From Reclinomonas americana ATCC 50394 (taxonomy: Eukaryota > Jakobida > Jakobea > Jakobida): a DNA stretch of 45,979 nt. The number at the start of each line of letters is the position of its first letter. Position 1 is the first letter of the stretch. The position numbers and the translations under genes were made by a program. The DNA lies in the NCBI GenBank assembly GCA_048213135.1, contig PS015246.1, positions 1 to 45,979 on the forward strand, written 5' to 3'. Under the pieces are notes generated by a model. The model did not search any database, was not told the origin of the DNA, and saw only the letters and a program-made list of their open reading frames with translations. Shown here piece after piece: positions 9,406 to 24,074 of this stretch.

Positions 9406-12400
9406 ATGACGCGCATCCGCGCCAACCGGGGCGCGGGCCATGGCAATGTCACTCACACTCTCTCTCACACACACGCACGCACACACAGGAGCGTGCTGCA
9501 GTGGTGGAGCGGCCTGGTGATGCAGCAGTCAGTGTGCCTGCGGAGCTGTTGGCGCGCGCGAGTGCATTGGATCAGCGGCGACCAATCGGCTTGTCTGCGC
9601 GACTCGGGCATCACACGTTTGCGGCGCAAGTCGAGGCCTTGAAAGCTCTTGGTGTGTGTGAGAGAGAGAGAGAAGAAGAGAGAGAGAGAGAGTGTGTGTG
9701 ATTGAATGAGCATTTTTTCTGCAGAGAGTGCTCTTGTCGATGCCAGTGACTCTGAGTGGAGACACGATGCCTTGTCGCTGTTTGCTGAGCTGCTGGTGGC
9801 GCCCGAGTGCATGCCGCATCGGAGCACGCTTTCGCGACTGTCACAGTCGGTGGTCGGCGATTCGTGGTTTCGTGAGTGCGTGCAGTCGGCTGTGCAGCAG
9901 CTGGCGGGGCGTTTGATGCGCGAGGCTGCGGAGGATCGCGAGGAGGAGACGGGCGAGGCGCGCAGTCGTGCGTTCCGCTCGTTGGTGCAGTTGCTCGGGT
10001 TTGCGCATTTGAGGTTGTTGGTGCTCGATAAGGAGGTGTTGGCGTCGGTGGTGGAGTCGTCGGCGGCGCGCGCACTGGCCGAGGTGTGTGGTGGAGGAGG
10101 AGGAGAGAGAGGGAGGCGAAGGAAGACGGGACAAGAAGAAGAAGAAGGAGAAGAGAAGAAGAAGAAGAAGGAAGAGAAGAAGAACAAGAACCTGCGTAGC
10201 ACGCAAAGAGACAATAGGAAAGACAAGAGGAACGCGGGAACACAGAGAGTAAGGTGGGATGTGGGAAAGAAGGAACAGCAGAAGAGTTGAAGGAGAACAG
10301 CCACCGTCAGCTTAAGCATCGGCTTGTCGCGAATGTGCACTCACGGGCGCGCAGGTGGCTGCTCACGAGGTGATTGCGCTCGGTGCGCTGTGTCATGCCG
10401 GTCGCTCGGCGGCCGTGTCGCGGTGTCAGCGTGTGCAGGCTTGCATGCAGACGCTGTGCTTTCTTGTGCTGCGAGTGGCAGACGATGCTGCTGCGGCGGA
10501 GCCCGTGAGCACGCTGGTGCTGCTCGCCGTGCAAGTGACGGCTCTGCTGCAGGCCATTGGCTACATTTTGCGCTGCGAGAGCGTGACGGGTGATTTGCAG
10601 GGCGCCGGTGCCACACTGGCCGCTCGGTTGCTGTGCGTGTCGGCTCCGCATCTCAGTGAGACGCAAGTGCTCGCCTCGCTCTTCTTCCCGACGGAGATGG
10701 GTGGCTCGTTGGTGCACGTGGAGTTGCGCGATGCGGTGGAATCCGCCGGCTTCCTGTCGTCGCTCGAGTCGTCGCCACCATCGTCGCTGTTTTGGGTGTG
10801 GCGTGCCATTATTGTGGAGATTCCAGTGCTCGATGTCTTGTCGCCACTCAGGTGCGACGACGCAGTACTGGCTTGTCGCTCTCGTTTTGCCGTTTTGCCT
10901 GATCTCCATTTATATCAATGCGCAGTGCGACTGACAACCGGGCGGTGCTCACCGACGTGTGCCTGCCGCGCATTCTCGACACCATGAGTCGCCCGTTGCA
11001 CACTTCCCACCGCATTCAGTGCGTTCGTGTGCTGGTGGCGTTGCTCAACAAGACTGCCGGGGCGGTGACGGCGCTCAAGCGACGAGGTACGAATGCAGGA
11101 AATGCTGGTTGTGGGCGAAGCGATTTGCTTATGATTTTCATTGCGCAGATTCTCTTACCCGCGCGGCCTCCAAGCAATGTGTGTTCTCGCTGTCTGCGTC
11201 TCTGTCGGCCATCCTGCGGGTGATCCACGAGAGCGCCGAGGATGCCGATCGCGGTGTCAATGAGGCGGTGAGTGTTGCCGACACGTGGGTGGCGGTGCCG
11301 TCTCTCACACCTTCCTTCCTTCTCATGAAATAGGCCGCGGTGTTGTTCGAGGCATTGGTGCAAGCCGACGCGTTGTTGGAGAATCTCTTGCTGCCACTGG
11401 ATCAGATTGTGCAGGAGTTGCTGCGTGGAGACTGGCTCAAGAAGGGCATCTATGCGCTCATGGCGGTGTTGGTGCGCGAGCGTGGTGTGAGTCCACTGCT
11501 GGCCGCCTGTCCGGATCTCCTGACGCGACTGTATGAGATGTCGTGGTGCGTGACGCTTGCTGAACATCGTCGATCCCTTTGTCGATGTCGGTCTAATCTG
11601 CACTCGCTGCGGCGCGTAGGCACAATGCCGTGGTCAGTCTGGCCAGTGAGGTCACGCACCGCAGCGCACAGTCGCTGGTGACCGAGCTCGAAACGACGCA
11701 CAGCTCTGCCTCGAAGGTGATTCGCACTCGCACTTTTCCGTTGTATTTCGTGTGCGCTGACGTGTGCGATAGGAGGAGCGCCACGCGATCTGGTGCAGCC
11801 AAGTGATCGCACCGCTGCTGCTGGTGCTGTTGCAGTCTCATGGATTGATACGTGACGGGATCATCACCTACGTGCAACGACTCGCGCGTGTGTTCATGCC
11901 ATCCATTCGCGAAATGCTGCGTGTGCTGCGCACGGGCGAGCTTCCGGCACCGTGGTGTGCGCATCTTCCCGACGTTGCGTACCCAGCTGCGCGTGTGAGT
12001 GTGTGTGTGCGTTATCCTGGCGCTCACCGACTTGTAGGGAGGTGCCAAGCTGCGCGGCCTGTTGACGTCGGACACGGTGCTGCCGCGTGTGCGTGCAGTG
12101 GTGTACGCGCTGCGGTGTTGTCGTGAGCAGGGTGTGTTGCGGACAGGTAGCATCGGCAACAGTGTTGACAAGGGTCAGTGTGTGATCCAAAACCCGCTCC
12201 GTGTGCATGCGTTGATGATCACTGTGAACCAATTGCAGATGAATACCTGCCGTACTCGTGGCTGCGTGCGGCGCTGGTCAGTGCCGACATGTATCTGGCG
12301 GGTGAGGCCGTGGAGTTGCTGGCTCTGGCCGTCACCTCGCAGGAGAATCCCGACACACGAGTGTTTGGCCACTTGAGACATGTGATTGTGGCGACCATCA

Positions 12401-15400
12401 AGTGCAACGATGCCAGCTTCCGGCAGCACTTGGTCGCCGTGTGCAAGCCCATGTTTGGCCGAGTTTTGCTTCTTTATATTCATGTTCTCTTATCGCGCCG
12501 TTTCTGTCGCTCAAATGCCATTGTTGCACAGTTGCGAGACAACCTCCGACGGCTGCACGGCATTGCGGCGGCCACCAAATCCACTGCGGAACAGGTGGCC
12601 GATGCGTTGACTGCAGCGCGAGGTATTCTCGATTTCTTCCGTTGGCTGGCCGTGTTCTTGGAGAATGCATGTTTCCCCGGTGCCGCATTCTTCCGACGCA
12701 TCTCGGCACTGGAGTTGTACAGGTTTGGGCGTGCAGAGGCCGCAGAAGTGCCTCCGGGGACTGAGGGACTGACTCATTGATCACGTGTGCGTGTAGAGTG
12801 CTGGCTGATGTGCTGGCCAAGGACGAGACGCTGCTTCGTGTGCCAAGTGACGAGGCCGAAGCGCCGCCCATTCTCTTCTCGCCGACCATGTGCGTTCTGT
12901 TGCTGAACACCATCACCAACAACTGGGATGCGGCGCGCGTACTCGCTGTGCAGGTGTCGTGCTTTGCGCAGTCCGTTACCGTGGGTGATGCTGTTAGCTC
13001 ATGCAGTTGGTCAACCAGATTCTCGAGCATAGCAAGCGCGGCGCAGTGCGCGAGTTCACACAGTCGGATCAGGTAGCCGCGTTTGTGAGCCATGCTCTGC
13101 ATCTGGCTGACTCTGCGCGGCAGCGCGATGTTGCGATTTCTTCATTGTCGACCATCTTAGTTGAGTCTGCTGACAACGCATTTGCGCAGGCCGATTCCGC
13201 TGGGCACATTTTCCGCTTGGTGTTCCGCAAGTGTGTGCTGGACGGCGATCTCGATGTGCGGGTGGAAGTCGATGCGTCCACAATGCACTGTCATGCCACC
13301 GTCGCCAGCAAGCAGCCGGATCAGAGCAATGCCGGTTTGTGTTGCCTCTGTGGTCTCTCGTTAATTTTCCACCTTCCGGCTCTGATGAAGTCTGTGCTGC
13401 AGATCGGGCGCTTGCGTTTGTGCAGTCGCTGGTGGATCTCGCGTCTTCAAAACTGCGATTCAATCGGCGGTGTCTCGACGAGTCGCGACCTGTGGACGTC
13501 GTGGCAGTTCACGGAACTCTGCAGGCGCTGCGGTAAGTGTGGTGCCGACAGCTGCGAGAGGGGACTAGAGGGCTGACCGCACATCGACCCTGCGCAGTCT
13601 TGTCGTGAGTGCAACTCCGGCTGGATTCCTCCGCGAGCCACGTTGGTGCGACGCGCTTCGCCAGTGCATTGCGCTCGCCGATTATTCCAGTCAGGTGGGT
13701 GTCGACCTGATTGCGACGACCATGGTGCATGGCGACGTCCGCTTCGAAGGTGTGGACTGTGTATCTGTTGCTGACGCGCAGAGATTCATTCTCTCACCCG
13801 CTCCGGACAGACGAGACTGCATACGATCGTGGCGATGGCGAGGTGGAGGAAGAGGAGGAGGAGGAGGAGGAGGCGGAAGATGATGGAGTCGACAAGGAGG
13901 CGGCTGAGGGTGGACAAGAGGGCGAGGGCGAGCTCAGCGAGAGTCTGGCACTGCAGCATCACGTGGCCAAGGGCTGGCAGATGATTGTCTTGTCGTCGAG
14001 CCTGCTGGCGCACATTGCCGACATTGCACCGCTGTCGTCCAGCAATGCGGTGCGTCAGTCCTTTCTTGTTTCTCTTTGCCTTGTCACGGTCGCTCGCTCA
14101 CTTTCGTGCGACGTAGACTGCCGAGGAGGAACGAACTCTGCTGGGCGTGGCTGACATGCAGAACGTGGGCGCGTGTCTGCTGCGCAACATTCTGGGCACG
14201 AAGCACAATGGTGCGGTGGAAAAGTCGTACCCGGCGCTGGTGGTGGTCACACGTCGCTGCCTGCTGCACGAACACCAGGCCATCAGCCAGCTCCCTCTCC
14301 AGTGGTTGGAGGTTTGTGGGAGGGACGCCTTTCCACCGTGTTGTGAGAATGCTGATGAACGGGTGTGAACAGGATGTCATGCGCCGAGTGGAAGCCGCCA
14401 CTCGCACCACGGTGCGCCGCAGCGCCGGTCTGCCGTTTGCGCTGATCGGACTGCTGCGGGGTGTTGCGTCACATTCTTCCCCGTGCACTGACAGCAGCCA
14501 TCACTGTTTGCTGACCCCGCGCCACAGGAGCCACCAAACTTCCCGACTTCGCTGATGCGAGTTGCCATGGAACGGTTGTTGCGATTGGCTGCCGGCTCAC
14601 CCGACCTGCCGCGACGCGCCCGAGTGCACGCCCTGAATTTGATTCGCAAGCTCATGCTGGATGCGCAGCTGGCGGCGGATGTGGAGCCCTACATTTCTGC
14701 GGCGTACCAATTGGTGCTGGCTGGCTTTTCGGATCCGCAGTTTCGCTCTATCGCTCTTGCGCACACCCGTTCTGTAGCTCACTCGGCACTGCGCAGCTGG
14801 GATGTACGCAACTCGTGCATGATGGTGTTCATGTCATTGATTCGGCGATCTGTGCGAGTTGCGTCATTGGTTGTCGCATGTTCTTGTCGCATTCTGTGTG
14901 GACTCAATTCTTCTCTGTTTGCAGAGCACGGAGCATCGCATTGAGTCAACTCGAGTCACAGGCCGTGAGTTCTTTGGCAAGTACCCCGAGCTACTGCCAC
15001 ACATTCAGCGCACTCTGGAGGCCGCCGCCGTGCGACGTGTTGCGTTTCCACAAGTCTGTCGTCTACTCATCTCGCTGTTTGCTTGCTGACTTTTTGCCTG
15101 ACAGGAACCCGGAGCTGCGCTGTCGGCATCCATCCGTCCCGAGCTGCAGCCGGTTCTGCTGCTGCTCTCGCGCCTCATGCCTGCCGCGCTCGGCTCACAG
15201 GGTGCTGATCTGTCTGCACTCGTGCCATCGGTGCTGGAGGCTGCCTACGCTCCGCAGTACATGGTCTGTTTGTACTCTCAGTCAGCGTCTCCTGCTCTTT
15301 CTCATTCTCCTTCGACTATCGTAGGCTCGCACCATGGCCGCTCGCTCACTGACATCGGTGCTCACCGACAACGAGGTCGCACGCAGTGCGCTTCAGCTGC

Positions 15401-17948
15401 TGGGCTTGCTTTGTGGTGCGTCTGCTGATGGCAAACAAGTAGATGGTCTTGTGTGTATTCTGACACGTGCGCGCAGACCTGTTGCCCACGCATGACTCCA
15501 ACCGAGTGCACGGCATGCTGCTGCAGACCCTGCACTTGATTGAGCAGGCGGCAGAGTCGCTGACTCCGGCTACTGTTGGTAAGTGGTGTCTGTTGGCCGC
15601 AGCGGGTGGTTGATGCCCTTGCTCACATTGCTGCAGCCGAATTCACGGCGCTGTGCGATCTCCTGTGTCAATTGTCGGGACTGGTCACTCGCCGCGACGT
15701 GGTGCCGCTGAACAAATCGCTGGTGGGCATGCTGGTGTCACGCGTCTTTGACGTCTGCGTGCGTAGCCGTTTGGCAGGTGAGCGGAATGAGTCTTCGACG
15801 AGCTTGTGCCGCTGAGAGGTGCTTACCGTCGAGTGCACTGCACAGCACTGCACACCATGGCGGAGCGATTGGCACGCGCGTTCCGTGACTGTGTTGGCGA
15901 TGTGGTCGATTTCGTCACCACGTGGTCGGCTCGCGCCGGCACGGTGCAGGTTTGTTCCTCATCACCATCCTAAACCACGTCCTGCTGCCCCTCTCACCCT
16001 CGTCTTGCGCAGCCGGGTCAAGTGGCATTCCTCGAGTGCTGCACTGGCGCGCTGGTCCGCGCAGCCATTGTAATGGGCGATGGTGGCGCGCAAATCACAC
16101 GCATGTTGCAATGTGAGGCGTTGCGCGTGGCTGCGCTGCATGCCGCTGATGAAGTGTTGGGCATGGAGGTGTACACCAGTCGTTGTGGGTATGTAGACGA
16201 CAGAGTGTCACCTGTGACTAGAGTACATGCGGACTCACTCTCTGCGTGTCTCAGAACGCTGGAGGCGCTCACCGTGTTCCGTGCGTGCGCGCAAGTCATT
16301 CTCGATTTGGTGCGCTTGGACAGTGGTCGACCATCTGCCGCTGTCGCACAAGAGGCAGCTTTCCAGGTGCCGCCCGCACTGCGCCTCTGTCACACGTCGC
16401 TGACTGGAGTTCTCGACTCGTGCGTCATGCATGGATCGGCAACTTGTGGTTTCCTTTGCGCGATTCTAACAAGCGAGTGTTCTTGGTTGTTAGGGCGTCG
16501 GAGGACCAGCCGGTGGCCTATGATCAGTTTGACAAGCTTCTGGCCTGCGTGCTCCACGTGACCCAGCTGGCCTCGTCGCCGTCGGTTCTTTGTGATGGTC
16601 TCCACCTGTGTGGCACGATCCTGCGGGCCATTGCGGCGTGCGAGCGAGAGGCAGATGACGAGCAATTGGTGCTGTGGATGAAGCTGTTGGAGGAGCGGTC
16701 ACATGATGAGCAGGCATGTGTCGCCCACTTGTCCATGTGTGTAGCCTATGGTCGTTGCTAACCTCCTTCTGTTGCCAGGGTATCGATGTGCGCATTGCGG
16801 TGGCCGAGTCCATCCAATCTTCGCGCGTCCTATGCCACGAGACAGCAGAGTTGCGTTTCCTTGTTTTTGCCACGCACTCTTTGTCATCAAGCGCGGTTGT
16901 TTACGCTGGCCTTTCTTTTGCGTAGCATCCGAGTGTGGTTGACGGTTGCAAGGCTGTTGGAAGACGACGATCCCACTGTGCGCGAAATCATCTCGCAGGC
17001 AGTCTCTCGTGCTCTCGTCACCCTGGTTGCGTATTGCACTTCTCATTCTCACACATTCCTTGCGTGGTGTTCTCACCTCACTCCTTTCTGCAGGGTCAAA
17101 CCGAGATTGCCGATGTGAAACTCAACTCGATGCACAATGGCGAGTGTTTGACGCGACTAATGATCAACGTGGCATCGCGGTACGCCTACTCTCCACTCCT
17201 GCGCAAGCGACTGATGGCCGACCTGATGCCGAGCGATGCGTACGGTGTGTATTTTCTTGCGAGAGAGTGAGCAGGGAAGGCATATTCCGCACTCACTTGC
17301 TTGACATTGCAGTGCAAGCGGTGTTGAGCGAATGTGTACCACGCTCCCACGACGTGCTTTTCGATCGAGAGATCCAAAACTACTTTACCGAGGTCGCGCA
17401 AGTGGCACAGGTGGCCGTCCTCGTGCTCGATGTGGTCATGAAGATTGATGTTGCGTATCCCGTTGCTTTGCTTCCATGGAGAGACAAACGGCAGCCTCCT
17501 CACGGCGTTGATTCCATGCATGCAGTCTTCGTTCCGTGACGAGCAACTGGAGGAGCTCGGCGCATCGCTGGCCAGCCGTTTGCGCTTGTTGCGCGAGCGT
17601 GCGGCGGTAGCCGGCTCCACCATTGGTGTGCTGTGCGGTGGCAGCACGCACCACCCGGCGCTGTTTGACGAGACCTTCCGCGCCCTCGCTCTGTGTGCTC
17701 TGCTTGCGCCGGATGCGGACTCGGGTACGTGACTTTTGCCAACCGCTGCTCTCGCGATTCACCTGCTTACTAAGCGTCCCTCCTTTATAGATGCCATGAC
17801 CGTGGTCCACGAAATGGCCGCCGACACGCTCCTCCATCCGCGGCTTGTGACCCTCGCGCAGGGCATTGTCGCCGGTCAGGGAGTGGCGGCGGCTGCCTTT
17901 TTGTTGGAGCAGTTGCCGATTGCCGTCGCGCCCCCGCCCGCCTCATAA
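9406..17948 (+). CDS. THADA: THADA/Trm732 homologue (DUF2428, HEAT-like)
   Basis: This is a very large gene of many short exons, stopping at TAA 17946-17948. The family-specific core lies at about 12600-15050: FFRWLAVFLENACFPGAAFF at 12635, GTKHNGAVEKSYPALVVVTR at 14195, RRSAGLPFALIGLLR at 14415, VHALNLIRKLMLDAQL at 14622 and, after splicing, SDPHWDVRNSCMMVFMSLIR at 14730-14850. FFGKYPELLPHIQ follows. The remainder is alpha-helical repeat, as in THADA, which is an armadillo/HEAT-type scaffold. Yeast Trm732 partners Trm7 for 2'-O-methylation of tRNA position 32, and animal THADA has also been linked to calcium-pump regulation. The start is uncertain: I chose ATG 9406, whose 42-bp exon joins in phase to ERAAVVERPG at 9489. 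I did not resolve every one of its introns. An intron at about 10085-10365 is purine-rich. The convergent reductase gene stops 19 bp after this stop. Confidence 0.88.
10085..10290 (+). repeat. GAA/GAG-rich intron segment of the THADA homologue
   Basis: This polypurine tract on the sense strand lies between the exon ending near ARALAE and the exon starting VAAHEVIALG. An open frame continues through it as a Lys/Glu run but ends without resuming the protein, so I treat it as intron. It is one of the few introns here that is purine-rich in the sense direction. Confidence 0.75.
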
Positions 17949-17967
17949 CATTAACAATACTTTCAGT

Positions 17968-20794
<2,827 letters not shown>

Positions 20795-20862
20795 GGTGGC
20801 AGAGACACAAGCAAGACAACGAGTGAATTTTCTTTCTCTCGTGTCTCTCTCACTCTGTCTCT
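20795..20862. promoter_or_regulatory. Putative bidirectional promoter, reductase and glycosyltransferase
   Basis: Only 68 bp separate the start codons of two divergent genes. The segment is CT-rich on the plus strand and has a short AT-rich core (GTGAATTTTC). I see no clear TATA box. That it acts as a promoter is inferred from geometry alone. Confidence 0.45.
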
Positions 20863-21147
20863 ATGTTCAACGGTGGAGGCAGTGGTGGTGGTGGTGGAGG
20901 TGGAGGTGCAGGAGGTGCCTCGCGATGGCCTCCACTGTGGGTGATTGTGTTGAGTGGCAGTGTGCTGCTGGTGGCCTTGTGGTTTATGATGGTTGGGTTG
21001 GCGCCGGCGCCAAGTGCCTCGGCGTTGGGAGCGGATGCGGGTGTCACTGAGCGATTGGTGAGAGAGAGAGAAGGGAGGCAAAGGGAGAGAGAGAGAGAGT
21101 TGTCTATGTGTATCTCGTGCATGATCGTTGCGCAGTCACATACACTC

Positions 21148-21204
<57 letters not shown>

Positions 21205-21224
21205 NNNNNNNNNNNNNNNNNNNN

Positions 21225-21301
<77 letters not shown>

Positions 21302-24036
21302 ACACACAACACTCTCTGCCAGTTGCGCGTGAGAGAGCACGAGAGAGAAAGCGTTGAGTCTGCCACGTGTCTATGCGCTCTCTCTTCTCTCTGCTGATTG
21401 GTGGCATGCATGTGCTGCGCAGGATGACTGGTCGGCATCGAAGGTTGCTTGTCATTCTTCTTTCTTTCCCTTCTTCTTGCATCGCCTCATCGGTATCTGT
21501 TCGTTCGTTGCTTTCTTTCATTCGCAGGTTGGCGAGCTGTCGCGCGAGGTGGCGCATCTGCAGTCGCTGTTGCAGATCAAGGAGCGCGAGTTGAACGAGC
21601 ATCGACAGGCGGTGGCCAAGGCGATGACGGCGAGCAGCGAGAAGAGCGCGTTGTCGCCGGTGCAGGTCGTTGCGGAGATCTTGGCGTCGGCGGTGTGCGA
21701 CTCGCCCGACTTGCCGTCAATGGAGGTGGCGCATGCGCGCGTGTTGTATAGTTCATGTGGGTGTCTCGTTGTGCTGAGTGTGCGGTGCAGATGTCGTGGC
21801 GTGAGGCGGCGCGTTTGCAGGCGGCGTCGGAGCTAAAGGACGATCTGTCGTTTGCGATGCGCACGGTGCTGCGGTTGGATTCTGGCGCCGGTCTGAGGGA
21901 CAAGTGGCCGGTGACGCTGCTGACGGTGGCCGACGATGAGGATGCGACGAGTGGGATGTTCACGGCCACGCTGCTGTCGATGATCTCCAGCACGCGCAGT
22001 GGCATGTGGCGCATGGTGGTGTCGCTGGGCAATCACGTCAGCGAAATCACGTCCTCCCACGGAACTCCGCTGCTGCGTGCCGACAATCTGGTGCACGAAA
22101 CCGGTGGTGCTGTGCCCTATTTCGCAGACGATGTTCTCGGACGGCGTCGCCGTGCGGTTGTCAAGTATGGTAGCGTCGCTGCAATGCTGGAACGTGGCAT
22201 TGATGTGATCTACGCTGCGCCGGGTGTGGTGTTTGGCGCCAAGCATCCCCTCTCTGGCATGTCGTTTGACCACGACTTTGAGGGTGCGTGTCGCTGTGTG
22301 AAGCCCTTTATTTTGGTCGCCGACTCACCACCACATTGGGCGCAGTGATGAGCACGGCACAAACCAAGGAGATGGTGAACGGCACCTTTGAGTTCAAAGA
22401 CGATGCGCCGTTCCTGACTCCCATGTATGGCGATGTGGCGCTCTTCGACCCGGCGTTCTTCTATGTGCGATCGAATCCGCGGACGGCCAAGGTGCGTCCA
22501 TGTGTTTACCTTGCCTCCCGCTCTCTCTGTTTCTCACGTTGCGACTCACGCGTGGCGATGGTGGGCAGTTGATGCGCCTCGTTCAAGATCGTCTCACCCG
22601 CGAGAACGTGGACGAAGATGTGGTGTTCACCGAGGCGCTGCTACGGCCGGCTTCGCCGCGCCATCCTCGCTACCCGCGCGTGTCGGTGCACATTCTCGAT
22701 TCACTCACCTACACCACCTCGGTGCGGTACACGACGGACCCGGAGGCCAAGGGCGCCCCCAAGCCGACAGTGATACACTGTGGCCAAATGCATCGGAAGA
22801 TGCGGTCCTACGCCGAGTGCGTGCTCACGCAGTACAAGGCGCTCGACGCGCGGCGGGCGAGCGCCTGGACGGGCTTCCCGGCGATTCCCGCCACGGCGCC
22901 GCTGCCGTCACCAGAGGAGGTGCGTCGCAAGCTGGATGTGAACACGTGTCGCAAGAGTTTGCCGGACGATGTGCCGGCCGAGGATGTGGACTTGGTGCAG
23001 GCGCTGGCCAAGAACGCGTCGGAGCAGCGCGACGTGTTTGTGACCATGGCGAATGCGAATGTGCTGGGCGAAAAGTACGGCGGCACGGGCGAGCCCATGT
23101 TGCCTCTGTGGGTCGACTCGGCGCGACATGCTGGTACGTCGCTGGTTGACACCCCTTGATATGCTTGTCTCTCTCATTCTTCATTCTTCGATGCAGGCGT
23201 GAACAACATCCTGGTGCTGGCACTCGACGACACCGCCGCCGACTACTGCCGACGCAACAAGGTGGGCTACGCGCGACTGGAGCCGCCAGACATCAAGGGC
23301 TACTCGGTGCCGAACCAGCGCGTGTCGGCATTCAAGTGGGCCCTGCTGCGACGCATCATTCGTGCCGGCTACAATCCGCTGCTCTCCGACACGGACATTC
23401 TGATCTTCCGCAATCCATTCGAGCTCCTCGTGCGCGACAGCGACGTGGAGAGCTCCACCGACGGCTGGACCGACGACACGGCGTACGGTGAAGTGGTGCA
23501 CTACCAGGGTGACTCTGGTCCGACGCCGTCGTTGCCACTCGGCTCCGCCTTCCGCCTCTACATGCTCAACGCCGGCTTTTTCTATCTGCGCGCCTCGCCC
23601 TCTGTCCTCGAGGTGCGTGTTACTTCCCTCGCTTTCTCTTGTGTGGTGGTGCCGCACTCACTCGTCGGCAATGCAGATCGTGTCGTGGATTGCCGATGAC
23701 TTGCGCAAGCACGCCAAGTGGGACCAGAAAGCCTACAACGAAGCGCTGCAGAGGCGCACGTACGGCAAGGTGCACGCACCGCGTCTGTCGGTCCGCGTTA
23801 TGGATCGCGCGCTGTTTGCGACCAGCAAGGTGTATCTGCGACGGGAAATGTGGGGCCGGCATATTGCGCCCGCGGTGGTGCACCAGAATTATGTCGGACC
23901 CGACTACTTTGATGGCAAGCCGTTCGGGCGTGACCCGAAGACCACCATTTTGCGGTTTATCGCTGAGGAGCACGACCGCGAGGTCAAGTCGCAGGAGAAG
24001 GCACAACTAGAGCTGGCACGGTTGCAGATCAACTAG
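20863..24036 (+). CDS. Type II membrane glycosyltransferase, GT77-like, two GT domains
   Basis: The protein starts with a short Gly-rich cytosolic tail and one hydrophobic anchor (WVIVLSGSVLLVALWFMMV), the topology of Golgi glycosyltransferases. A stem with coiled coil (SREVAHLQSLLQIKERELNE) follows. There are two related nucleotide-diphospho-sugar transferase domains (PF03407/GT77-like). The first spans about 21840-22860, with RAVVKYGSVAAMLERGIDVI and ALFDPAFFYVRSN. The second spans about 23080-24010, with SAFKWALLRRIIRAGYNPLL, the metal-binding DTD at 23388-23396, NPFELL, MLNAGFFYLR and VVHQNYVGPDYF. In the first domain the position of DTD reads AAP, so it is probably inactive. Plant relatives add arabinose, galactose or xylose to wall glycans; the donor here is unknown. 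A 21-nt microexon (21423-21443, DDWSASK) fits in phase. The stop lies 38 bp from that of the convergent receptor gene. Confidence 0.85.
21060..21310. repeat. GA and CA microsatellites with 20-N gap (21205-21224)
   Basis: This is the first intron of the glycosyltransferase gene. GA runs, a CA run, a GA run, the gap and a long CA run follow one another. His-Thr and Cys-Val open frames here are repeat artefacts. Confidence 0.95.
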
Positions 24037-24074
24037 ACGCGAACGTGAAATTAAATGTCGCTTTCAATCTTTTT

